Below are positions 24,074 through 31,303 of a DNA stretch of 64,000 nucleotides, in pieces; position 1 is the stretch's first letter; each line of letters starts with the position of its first letter. The stretch covers positions 558,001 through 622,000 of the forward strand of contig NZ_CP017157.1 in NCBI RefSeq assembly GCF_001729485.1. The letters are read 5' to 3'. Under the pieces are notes generated by a model. It was not told the origin of the DNA, did no database searches, and worked only from the letters and a program-made list of their open reading frames with translations. The stretch comes from Streptomyces lydicus (GTDB taxonomy: Bacteria > Actinomycetota > Actinomycetes > Streptomycetales > Streptomycetaceae). Made by a program: the position numbers and the translations under genes.

Positions 24074-25249
24074 ATGCCTCGCACCACCCACATCGCCATG
24101 GTCGGCACGCCCATGGTCAGCCACGTCCTGCCCAGCCTGGAGATCATCCGTGAGCTGGTCTCCCGCGGCCACCGCGTGACGTACGCCAACGCCGAGCACG
24201 CCGCCGCGCTGATCGCCCCCACCGGTGCCGCGTTCGTCCGCTGCACCACCACCCTGCCGGTCGTCGACAACGCCTGGCCGCAGGACCCGGTCGCGGCCGC
24301 CGCGCTCTTCCTCGACGAGGCCGTCGCCCTGCTGCCGCAGCTGCGGGCCGCCTACGACGACGACCCCGCCGACCTCTACCTCTACGACGTCGGCGCCTTC
24401 GCCGCCCGCGCGCTGGCCGAGGCGCAGGGCCGGGACATCGTCCAGCTGTCACCGACGTTCGTGGGCTGGGACGGCGCCGAGGAGGAGATCGGCGCGGCGT
24501 TCGCCGGGCTGCCGGGCGCCGCGGAATACCAGGCGCGGTTCGCCGCCTGGCTGGCCGGGTGCGGCGCGCGCACCACGGACGTGGCGGAGTTCTCCGGCCG
24601 GCCGCGCCGGGCGCTGGCGACGATCCCGCGGGCCATGCAGCCGCACGCGGACCGGGTCGACGCCGACACCGTGACCTTCGTCGGGCCGTGCCTGGGGGAC
24701 CGCGGGGAGCAGGGCGGCTGGACGCGGCCGGCCGGCGCCGAGCGGGTCCTGCTGGTGTCCCTGGGCTCGGCGTACACCCGCCGGCCGGAGTTCTACCGAC
24801 AGTGCGTGGCGGCCTTCGGGAACCTGCCGGGGTGGCACGTGGTGCTCCAGATCGGCCGGTACATCGACCCGTTGGAGCTGGGCGGCGCGCTGCCGGCCAA
24901 CATCGAAGTCCGTTCGTGGGTACCGCAGTTGGCGATCCTGGAGCAGGCGGACGCGTTCGTGACGCACGCCGGGATGGGCGGCAGCAGCGAGGGGCTGTAC
25001 GCCGGTGTGCCGATGATCGCGGTCCCGCAGGGCGCCGAGCAGTTCCTCAACGCCGACCGGCTGGTCGAGCTGGGGGTCGCCCGCCGCCTCGACACCGCGG
25101 ACGCCACCGCCGAGGCGCTGCGCACGGCACTGACGGAGCTCACCGCCGATCCGCAGGTCGCCGCCCGCTCGGCCGCGCTGCGGGCCGAGGTGCGTGCGGA
25201 GGGCGGCGCCCGCCGGGCCGCGGACCTCATCGAGGCGCGGCTGGGCTAG
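24074..25249 (+). CDS. mgt: Macrolide-inactivating glycosyltransferase (MGT/OleD type, GT1)
   Basis: A 391-residue GT-B glycosyltransferase. The N-terminal acceptor domain begins with HIAMVGTPMVSHVLPSLEIIRELVSRGH (about residues 6-33). The linker and donor domain contain VLLVSLGSAYTRRPEFY (about 224-240) and the GT1/UGT signature RSWVPQLAILEQADAFVTHAGMGGSSEGLYAGVPMIAVPQ (about 282-321), where His and Gln contact the UDP-sugar. Such enzymes glucosylate the desosamine 2'-OH of macrolides and protect the cell. ATG has AAGGAAG upstream. Preceded by a leader ORF, attenuator hairpin and WhiB7-like promoter, which independently supports a resistance role. Self-resistance to an endogenous macrolide cannot be told from general defence. 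Confidence 0.85.
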   Translation: MPRTTHIAMVGTPMVSHVLPSLEIIRELVSRGHRVTYANAEHAAALIAPTGAAFVRCTTTLPVVDNAWPQDPVAAAALFLDEAVALLPQLRAAYDDDPADLYLYDVGAFAARALAEAQGRDIVQLSPTFVGWDGAEEEIGAAFAGLPGAAEYQARFAAWLAGCGARTTDVAEFSGRPRRALATIPRAMQPHADRVDADTVTFVGPCLGDRGEQGGWTRPAGAERVLLVSLGSAYTRRPEFYRQCVAAFGNLPGWHVVLQIGRYIDPLELGGALPANIEVRSWVPQLAILEQADAFVTHAGMGGSSEGLYAGVPMIAVPQGAEQFLNADRLVELGVARRLDTADATAEALRTALTELTADPQVAARSAALRAEVRAEGGARRAADLIEARLG

Positions 25250-25265
25250 GTCCGGGGCGTCGGGC

Positions 25266-25295
25266 CGGGCCGGTGTCCGCGCGGGCACCGGCCCG
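25266..25295. terminator. Bidirectional hairpin terminator
   Basis: A 13-bp stem (CGGGCCGGTGTCC with its complement, one G-T pair) and a GCGC loop lies between the convergent glycosyltransferase and thiolase-like genes. Confidence 0.6.
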
Positions 25296-25331
25296 GCAGC
25301 GGTCCGGCCCGGCCCGGCCCTTCCGCGCGCC

Positions 25332-26522
25332 TCACCCCCGCCCCAGGACCACCGTCCCCGACGAGCAGAACCAGCCGCCCGTGCCCGAGGCGACCGCGAG
25401 CTGCGGCAGCCGGCCGCCGGCCCGGCGGACCTGGCGGTCCGGGCCCGCCTCGCCGCGGAGCTGGCGTACCGCCTCGACCAGCAGGAACAGGCCCCGCATG
25501 CCGGGGTGGCAGGCGGCCAGTCCGCCGCCGTCGGTGTTGACCGGCAGTGCGCCGTCCCGCAGCAGCCGCCCCTGCTCGACGAACGCGCCGCCCTCACCCT
25601 TGGCGCAGAATCCCAGGTCCTCCAGCGTCACCAGGGTCATGTAGGTGAAGGCGTCGTAGAGCTCCGCCAGGTCGATCTCCTCGGGCCGGACACCGGCGCG
25701 TTCGAAGGCGAGGCGTCCGGAGACCGCCGCGGGCGAGACGGTGAAGTCCTCCCACTCGGACATCGTGGCGTGCGAGACCGCGGTGCCCGAACCCAGCACC
25801 CACACCGGGGGCTTGGCGAGGTCGGGGACGTAGTCCTCGGCGGCCAGCAGGACCGCGCAGCCGCCGTCGGAGCGCACGCAGCAGTGCAGCTTGGTGAACG
25901 GGTCGGCGATCATCGGGCCGGATAGCACGTCGTCGACGGTGATCGGCTCGCGGTACAGCGCGTCCGGGTTGGCCGCCGCGTTGGCCCGCGCCTGCACCGC
26001 TATGTGGGCCAGCTGCTCCAGCGTGGTGCCGTACCGGTGCATGTGGCGGCGGGCAGCCATCGCGTATTTGGCGATCAGGGTGTGCCCGTAGGGGACCTCG
26101 AACTGGAGCGGGCCGCGCGCGCCGAAGGAGAGGTTCGCGGTGCGCCGCCGGGCCTTGAGATCGGCGCGGGCGGTGGAGCCGTAGACGAGGAGGACCGCGT
26201 CGGCACGGCCGGCGGCGATCGCGTCCGCGGCGTGTGCGGCCATCACCTCCCAGGTGGCGCCGCCGACCGCGGTGGAGTCGACCCAGGTGGGGCGCAGCCC
26301 CAGGTACTCGGCGACCTCGACGGGGGCGAGGGTGCCGAGGCCGGCGGAGGCGAAGCCGTCCACCACCGAGCGGTCCAGCCCGCTGTCGGCGAGCGCCCGG
26401 CGGGCGGCCTGCGCGTGCAGCGCGTACGGCGTGGCCTCGTCCACCCGGCCGCAGTCGGACAGGGCGACGCCGGCCACGGCGACCCTGCGCTTCCCCGACG
26501 TCGCCGTAGTCGCTGAAGACAT
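25332..26522 (-). CDS. Thiolase-fold lipid-transfer protein (SCP2-thiolase/Ltp-like)
   Basis: A 396-residue thiolase-superfamily protein. The normal N-terminal nucleophile Cys is missing: the equivalent segment reads STAVGGATWEVMAAH (about 83-97). Later blocks HCCVRSDGGCAVLLA (about 215-229), LYDAFTYMTLVTLEDLGFCAKGEGGAF (about 289-315) and NTDGGGLAACHPG (about 328-340) are conserved. Members lacking the Cys, such as Ltp2, Ltp3 and Ltp4, act in sterol side-chain removal, Ltp2 as a retro-aldolase partnered by a DUF35 domain. A DUF35 partner is not adjacent; candidates are at 19492 and 36495. ATG 26522 is only 4 bp from operator site 8, so the message is probably leaderless (TACCGT within the operator as -10). 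Confidence 0.85.
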   Translation of the reverse strand: MSSATTATSGKRRVAVAGVALSDCGRVDEATPYALHAQAARRALADSGLDRSVVDGFASAGLGTLAPVEVAEYLGLRPTWVDSTAVGGATWEVMAAHAADAIAAGRADAVLLVYGSTARADLKARRRTANLSFGARGPLQFEVPYGHTLIAKYAMAARRHMHRYGTTLEQLAHIAVQARANAAANPDALYREPITVDDVLSGPMIADPFTKLHCCVRSDGGCAVLLAAEDYVPDLAKPPVWVLGSGTAVSHATMSEWEDFTVSPAAVSGRLAFERAGVRPEEIDLAELYDAFTYMTLVTLEDLGFCAKGEGGAFVEQGRLLRDGALPVNTDGGGLAACHPGMRGLFLLVEAVRQLRGEAGPDRQVRRAGGRLPQLAVASGTGGWFCSSGTVVLGRG

Positions 26523-26526
26523 GAAT

Positions 26527-26541
26527 CTGACGGTACATCAG
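26527..26541. promoter_or_regulatory. CTGACG-N3-CGTCAG operator, site 8 (one mismatch), overlapping -10
   Basis: CTGACGGTACATCAG on the plus strand. Read on the minus strand it contains TACCGT, and the ATG at 26522 begins 8 bases after that hexamer. The operator therefore overlaps the likely -10 of a leaderless transcript for the thiolase-like gene. Confidence 0.75.
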
Positions 26542-27073
26542 ATCTGGTGCGGTGGGGAGGGCGTGGTCCGGTGCGGCCGCCGCGCGGGGCGGGCGTGCGC
26601 CGGGATCCCGTTCCGAGGGGAAAATGCGGGAGATTATCGGAGAATCCGAGTTATCGAACGGGTATTGAAGGATTTCCCGGCGCCGGTATTCTCGACGTGC
26701 TGTGTGCAAACCGGCCCCTTTTGGCGGCCGGGCGCCTGCTCGCTGTTGCCCATACGGTGGAGCAGACATTTCCGTGTGCGGGGCGCGTCGTCCCGTCGAT
26801 CCTGGGGAGTGTCATGTTCACCTTTGCAGCGCAATTGCCGGTGACCGCAAGGGAATAGCGGTCCGTGCGCCGGACGGCGTCCGCGCCCCTCCGGCCAACC
26901 GCCTTTCACCTGCGGCTGTACGGCCGCCCGACAGGTTTCGCACACCCTCTCCGCGATCGCCGCCGCCCTCGTCCCTGAATGTGCGGCCCGATCCGGTTCC
27001 GCGTACGGAGGCAGCGCATTTCCCGTGCGCATCGTCAGGGCACCTTCCTTCCAGTCCCACAGGAGAAAAAGCC
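26542..27073. other. 530-bp intergenic region without a convincing gene
   Basis: Between the thiolase-like gene and the secreted barrel protein. Around 26625-26700 and 26750-26860 the sequence is markedly more AT-rich than its surroundings (e.g. GATTATCGGAGAATCCGAG), consistent with promoter DNA for the secreted protein. Short frames can be read on both strands, but none has normal third-position bias or a ribosome site. Confidence 0.4.
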
Positions 27074-27574
27074 ATGCGTCACTTCAAGCACGTCGCCGTG
27101 AGTGCGGTCGCCGGACTGGCGGCCCTCCTTTTCTGCCCTCCCGCCGCGTCGGCCGCCACGGCCGCGGGCGACGGGTCCTGGCCGCAGAGAGAGGAGGTCT
27201 TCCAGCTGGTCGCGCACCAGACCCAGATCAACTCGGTCGATGTGGACGGGGCCGGGCCCACCCAGGGGGACGAGATCGTCATCACCGGTGACCTGCTCCG
27301 CGGCACCACGAAGGTCGGCGACTACAGCCAGATCTGCACGCTGACCCGGACCGCCCCCGCCGACGAGTTCGACCTCCAGTGCGCGGGCGACCTCTCCCTC
27401 GCTCCGGGGCAACTCACCATCCAGGGCCGCTTCACCGTCACCGCGGCCGGCCCCGGGAACATCGACATGGCGATCACCGGCGGCACCGGGCGCTACCGCG
27501 CGGCCCACGGCTTCGTCCGCGCCGTCAACCTCAGCGCCACGGACACCCAGCTCACCGTCCATCTCATCCGCTGA
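27074..27574 (+). CDS. Secreted allene-oxide-cyclase-like barrel protein
   Basis: A 166-residue exported protein. Residues 1-28 are a Sec signal peptide (basic start, hydrophobic VAVSAVAGLAALLFC, cleavage near ASA-AT). The mature part has the pattern of the allene oxide cyclase/dirigent-like beta-barrel family: VDVDGAGPTQGDEIVITGDLL (split here, about 57-77), KVGDYSQICTLT, FDLQCAGDLSLAPGQLTIQG and ITGGTGRYRAAHGFVRA (about 137-153). Plant dirigent and AOC proteins guide cyclisation or coupling reactions; bacterial secreted members are uncharacterised. Clear AGGAGAAAAAGCC ribosome site before ATG. No catabolic operator upstream. Confidence 0.75.
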   Translation: MRHFKHVAVSAVAGLAALLFCPPAASAATAAGDGSWPQREEVFQLVAHQTQINSVDVDGAGPTQGDEIVITGDLLRGTTKVGDYSQICTLTRTAPADEFDLQCAGDLSLAPGQLTIQGRFTVTAAGPGNIDMAITGGTGRYRAAHGFVRAVNLSATDTQLTVHLIR

Positions 27575-27682
27575 CCCGGCGGAAGGACGTTCCACCGCTC
27601 GCCGGCCGGGCCACGGTGACGTGGCCCGGCCACCCGACGACTTGCGGGCCCGGTCTGGGAAAGTGCACCGCCCGTCCCTACT

Positions 27683-27697
27683 ATGACGCCCCGTCAG
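27683..27697. promoter_or_regulatory. CTGACG-N3-CGTCAG operator, site 9 (one mismatch)
   Basis: ATGACGCCCCGTCAG, first base off consensus, 62 bp before the acyl-CoA dehydrogenase start at 27760. Confidence 0.72.
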
Positions 27698-27759
27698 ATC
27701 GCTGCCGGGGCCCGCCCGCACGGGGCGGGCGTGGTCGCACGGTCGGGAGGAGCCCGCCG

Positions 27760-29088
27760 ATGGATGCCGCGTTCACCGAGGAGCAGCACGAAATCCGCCG
27801 TACCCTGCGCGAGCTGCTGCACAAGCGCTGCGGCCCGGACGAGGTCAAGGCGGCGGTACGCACCCCGCCGGGCTACGACGAGCAGCTGTGGCACCAGCTC
27901 GCCGCCCGCCTCGGGCTGCCGGGGCTGGCGCTGCCCACCGCGTACGGCGGGGTCGGCTGCGGGCCCACCGAACTCGCCCTGGCCTGCGAGGAAACCGGCC
28001 GCGTGGTGCTCCCCTCACCGCTGATCGCCACCGCCGCGCTGGCCGCCCCGCTGATCCTCGCCCTCGGCAGCGAACGGCAGCGCAGCACGCTGCTGCCGGC
28101 CCTCGCCGCCGGGGAAATGACCGCGACGCTGGCCGTGCCGGGCGGGCGGCTGGCCACCGCGCTCGCGCTGACCGGCCCGAACGACGGGGACTGGGCGGGC
28201 GGCGGCCGGGCCGGCGGGATCCAGGCCCGGCAGGTACCGGCGGACGGCGGCGGACCGGCGACCGGCCGCTGGCGGCTGTACGGCGAGGCCGGGCAGGTGC
28301 TGAACGGGCACACCGCGCAGCTGCTGGTGGTGGCCGCGCACACCGGCGGCTTCGCGCGCAGCCGTACCCGGCTGTTCCTCGTGCGGGCGGACGCCGGCGG
28401 GCCGGCCGGGCTGCTGCGGATCCGGCAGACCGCGATGGACGAGACCCGGCCGCAGGCCCGGCTCGAACTGCGCGAAGTGCCGGCCGAGTTGTTGGGGGAG
28501 GAGGGCGGCGACGCGGCGGCGGTCCCCGGGGCGCTGGCTGCGACCGGGGCGCGGGCCGCGGCGGCACTGGCCGCCGAGGCGGTCGGGGTGGCCGACGCGG
28601 CGCTGGCCCGCACCGTCGGCTACGTCCGGGAGCGCGAACAGTTCGGCCGGCCCATCGGGTCCTTCCAGGCGGTGCAGCACCGGCTCGCCGACCTGTACGT
28701 GGCGCTGCAGGCGGCGCGCTCGGCGGCGTACTACGCGGCGTGGTCGGCCGGACGCGGGCCGTCCGGGGGCGGCGCGGACGCCGCCGCCCACGAGGCTCCG
28801 GAACCGGGAGCGGGCGGGCTGGCGCTGGCCCAGGCGCTGGAGACGCTGCGCGCGGTGGCGGCGGAGGCGGTGCAGCTGCACGGCGGCATCGGCTTCACCT
28901 GGGAGCACGCGGCGCATCTGTACTTCAAGCGCGCGGCCTGCGACGAACTGCTGCTGGGGCCGGTGCACCGGCTGCGGGCCCGGGCCGCCGCGGAGGCGGG
29001 GCTGTTTCCGCAGGGCACGGGCACGGGCGCGGGGGCCGGCGACGGGCCGGTGGTGGCCCTGCGCACCCGAGAGGGAGCCGGCGCGTGA
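27760..29088 (+). CDS. Acyl-CoA dehydrogenase-family protein (FadE, single-gene type)
   Basis: A 442-residue acyl-CoA dehydrogenase-fold protein. N-terminal helices are FTEEQHEIRRTLRELLHKR (about 5-23) and LPTAYGGVGCGPTELALACEETGRV. The middle barrel is divergent: no W-x-Q-G-x-SEP-AGSD motif is present, and low-complexity Gly/Ala loops break it. The C-terminal helical domain is good: VREREQFGRPIGSFQAVQHRLADLY (about 288-312) and QLHGGIGFTWEHAAHLYFKRA (about 371-391). The shape resembles the smaller subunit of heteromeric FadE enzymes, so a partner subunit from elsewhere is likely. ATG 27760 with GGGAGGAG upstream. The downstream F420-type gene overlaps by GTGA. Regulated by site 9. Confidence 0.83.
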   Translation: MDAAFTEEQHEIRRTLRELLHKRCGPDEVKAAVRTPPGYDEQLWHQLAARLGLPGLALPTAYGGVGCGPTELALACEETGRVVLPSPLIATAALAAPLILALGSERQRSTLLPALAAGEMTATLAVPGGRLATALALTGPNDGDWAGGGRAGGIQARQVPADGGGPATGRWRLYGEAGQVLNGHTAQLLVVAAHTGGFARSRTRLFLVRADAGGPAGLLRIRQTAMDETRPQARLELREVPAELLGEEGGDAAAVPGALAATGARAAAALAAEAVGVADAALARTVGYVREREQFGRPIGSFQAVQHRLADLYVALQAARSAAYYAAWSAGRGPSGGGADAAAHEAPEPGAGGLALAQALETLRAVAAEAVQLHGGIGFTWEHAAHLYFKRAACDELLLGPVHRLRARAAAEAGLFPQGTGTGAGAGDGPVVALRTREGAGA

Positions 29089-29558
29089 GCCCCGCAGGAG
29101 AGCGGCTGCTGCAGAAGGTCTCCTCGACCCGCCTCTTCGCCCGGGTCGCACCGCACTGCATTCCCGCGCTGGACCGGGCCGTGCACCGGCTGACCCGCGG
29201 AAAGGTGCTGCTCAGCACCCGGATGCTGCCCGGGGTGATCCTCACCGCGACCGGCGCGCGGAGCGGCCGTCCGCGGCGCACGCCGCTGGCCTGCCTGCCG
29301 CAGGAGGACGGCGGCTGGCTGCTGGTCGGCAGCAATTTCGGGCGGCCGGGGCACCCCGCCTGGACCGGCAACCTCCTCAAGAACCCGGAGGCGGAGGTCA
29401 GTTGGCGGGGAGAGGACATCGCCGTACGGGCGCGGCTGCTGACCGGGGAGGAGCGCGTTCGGGCGTGGCGGGCGGCGCTGGAGGTCTGGCCCCCGTACGC
29501 CACGTATCAGGCGCGGGTGGAGCGGGAGATCCGGCTGTTCCGCCTGGAGAGGCGCTGA
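29085..29558 (+). CDS. Deazaflavin (F420)-dependent nitroreductase-family oxidoreductase
   Basis: A 157-residue split-barrel protein of the DDN/F420-dependent nitroreductase family. Signature segments are LTATGARSGRPRRTPLACLPQEDGGWLLVGSNFGRPGHPAW (about 49-89) and NLLKNPEAEVSWRGEDIAVRARLLTGEER (about 92-120). The N-S-N/FG-P-H-PAW block binds the F420 tail in this family. It would reduce an activated double bond or nitro group with F420H2. GTG start overlaps the upstream dehydrogenase stop by GTGA, so the two are made together and probably act in consecutive or coupled redox steps. Confidence 0.82.
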   Translation: MSPAGERLLQKVSSTRLFARVAPHCIPALDRAVHRLTRGKVLLSTRMLPGVILTATGARSGRPRRTPLACLPQEDGGWLLVGSNFGRPGHPAWTGNLLKNPEAEVSWRGEDIAVRARLLTGEERVRAWRAALEVWPPYATYQARVEREIRLFRLERR

Positions 29559-29619
29559 CGGGCGGCTGAATTCCGGGGCCGGGGCCGGCGCGGGCGCCGC
29601 GCGGGGCCGGACATGCGCA

Positions 29620-29660
29620 ACGGGTGCCCGGGGCGCCCCTGGGGGGCGCCGGCACCCGCT
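29620..29660. terminator. Large hairpin between convergent genes
   Basis: Arms CGGGTGCC (29621-29628) and GGCACCCG (29651-29658) enclose further GC-rich complementary sequence. Positioned after the F420-type gene and before the end of the convergent TetR gene. Probable bidirectional terminator. Confidence 0.55.
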
Positions 29661-29802
29661 GAGTGTGCGGTACAGCTATGGCAGGACGGACACAGGACCA
29701 CTCACGAACCGGCCCGGAAGGACCGGGACTTGGAGGCGCGGCGGTTGCTCGGCCGCTTCCTCGGCTGCTGGCTCGGTTACTCGCTGGTTTTGCCGGTGGA
29801 CC

Positions 29803-30450
29803 TCACCTCGTGGGCTTGCGGCCGGTGGCGCCGAGGTGCACCAGCAGCGCCAGGTTCGGCTTCAGCTCGGCCTGCTTGACGCCCCAGCTCTGGAAGCCCT
29901 TCTGGTGTGCGGCGACCGCTGCCAGCATCGCGACGAGCGAGCCGGCGACGGCTGCGGGACTCACGTCCTTGTCGACCTTGCCCTTGCTCTGGAGTTCCTG
30001 GATGGACTCCGTGAGCGAGTTGGTGACGGCGTTGAGGATCTTCATGCGGATCTTGTAGAACCGCTTGTCGCCCTCGGCGGCGCCCAGGTCGATGACGCGC
30101 AGAATCGCGTCGTGCTTGCGCCAGAAGGAGAGGAAGCCTTCGACCAGCTCCTCCGCCGTCTGCCAGCCGGACTTGCCCACCCAGGAGCGTCCGGCGACAA
30201 GATCGGTCAGAGTGGTGCCTTCTTTCGCCATCTCCTCGGCGATTTCGAGGACGGCGCCCTCGACGTCCGGGAAGTACTGGTAGAACGTTGCGGGTGAAGT
30301 CCCCGCTTTTCGGGCCACATCGATGACCTTGACGTCCCGATAGGGGGACGAACTGAGCATTTCACTGAGGCAGTCGAGAAGCTTCTGCCGCGTCGCCTGT
30401 CCGCGGCGGCCGGCAACTCTGCCGTCGACGGTTCGAACTTGTCCTGTCAT
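29803..30450 (-). CDS. TetR/AcrR-family transcriptional regulator
   Basis: A 215-residue one-component regulator. The N-terminal HTH is RQKLLDCLSEMLSSSPYRDVKVIDVARKAGTSPATFYQYFPD (about residues 21-62), a standard TetR fold with recognition helix SPATFYQYF. The C-terminal ligand domain is alpha-helical, with WRKHDAILRVIDLGAAEGDKRFYKIR about mid-protein. It is the only TetR-family gene in the window and so the first candidate for binding the CTGACG-N3-CGTCAG sites. However, no good copy lies upstream of it; only a two-mismatch version (30444-30458) overlaps its own start codon. Codon third positions are less GC-biased than in the catabolic genes (many lysines, GAG/AAG). It lies one gene from afsK, so it may instead belong to the conserved afsK neighbourhood. 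Confidence 0.88.
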   Translation of the reverse strand: MTGQVRTVDGRVAGRRGQATRQKLLDCLSEMLSSSPYRDVKVIDVARKAGTSPATFYQYFPDVEGAVLEIAEEMAKEGTTLTDLVAGRSWVGKSGWQTAEELVEGFLSFWRKHDAILRVIDLGAAEGDKRFYKIRMKILNAVTNSLTESIQELQSKGKVDKDVSPAAVAGSLVAMLAAVAAHQKGFQSWGVKQAELKPNLALLVHLGATGRKPTR

Positions 30451-31303
30451 GCCGTCAGCTTACCGAGGGGTGATCGGAGCGCGATTTGGCTGCCTGCAAA
30501 TGGGGATGGGGGAATTCGGGGTGCGTGGTCACCGTCGGTGCACGGTTCGTGGCCCCCGTCGGTGGTGCGGCTCCCGGTTCCCGGCCTGGTCCGACCCGGT
30601 GAATGGTCTTATCAACAGGCTGTGGACAACTTCGGTGGACAATCGGTCACCGTCCGTGCGTGAAACGCACAAGGAGTGCCGTCAGTTGACCCCTGGCCCC
30701 ACCCGTCGCCCGTCGCTGCCCGCGCGCCCGGAATCGATCAGTGTCGCCCCTGCGTTCGATTGCTCTGCGCGCGCTCCGCGCGAAGCGGGGCTAACGTGGA
30801 CATACGGCGTCGAAGGCGGCCCGCGCTGTGGGCTGCCCGCACGCAGTGCACGCCGCCACGCGCCGGATGAGTGCGACGAAGTGGCCCACGCCGACGCAGA
30901 ATTGGGCCGTCAGGTCCGGGACGGCGGCAGGGGGCGGGGCCGGCAGGCCGGCGCGGCGCAGTGGTGAGGGTTCGTACCCGGGGCGGGAGCGCGCCCGAAG
31001 AGCACCGCGACCCGCGGGTGACCCCGGGGGCACCCACCCGTCGGCGGACGTATCGGAGCACGTCAGGCGGGGTTGGGTTACGTCGGGTAACGGACCCGGC
31101 GCGGGGCACGGGGGGTATGCCATGACACGACGGACGGGCCCCGGGTTCGCAACCGTCGGCCCGGCCAGGAAGAATCAGCACGCGTACGGCCGTATCGACA
31201 GTCCTCGCCGTAGGCGGGGAGACGCTGCACGGGGCAGTGGCTCTCGGCGGCTCGTGGCTTTTGAGAGTCTCTTTTCTACGCCCCACGGGGAGGTGGCAGG
31301 CAA
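30451..31303. other. 850-bp region upstream of afsK, no convincing gene
   Basis: Separates the divergent TetR gene and afsK. No frame shows Streptomyces codon bias with a ribosome site. Its left part (30470-30680) is AT-richer and contains a cluster of DnaA-box-like sequences (30609-30642). The right part (31080-31290) probably contains the afsK promoter; a GGGGAGGTGG ribosome site precedes the GTG at 31304. From memory, Streptomyces coelicolor has a gene for the AfsK inhibitor KbpA close to afsK; I see none here. Confidence 0.45.
30609..30642. promoter_or_regulatory. Cluster of three DnaA-box-like 9-mers
   Basis: TTATCAACA at 30609-30617 (one base off TTATCCACA), TGTGGACAA at 30621-30629 (exact complement of the streptomycete box TTGTCCACA), and GGTGGACAA at 30634-30642 (one base off). 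Two of the three are in the same inverted orientation and 13 bp apart. No dnaA, dnaN or rpmH is nearby, so this is not oriC. Confidence 0.45.

Noticed and set aside
30609..30642. Replication origin
   Set aside because: Three DnaA-like boxes are far too few for a Streptomyces oriC, and dnaA/dnaN are absent.
31058..31072. Further CGTCAG-containing sequences (near 31065, 30920, 16175, 59750) as operators
   Set aside because: The left arm does not match CTGACG at the required distance; more than two mismatches each.
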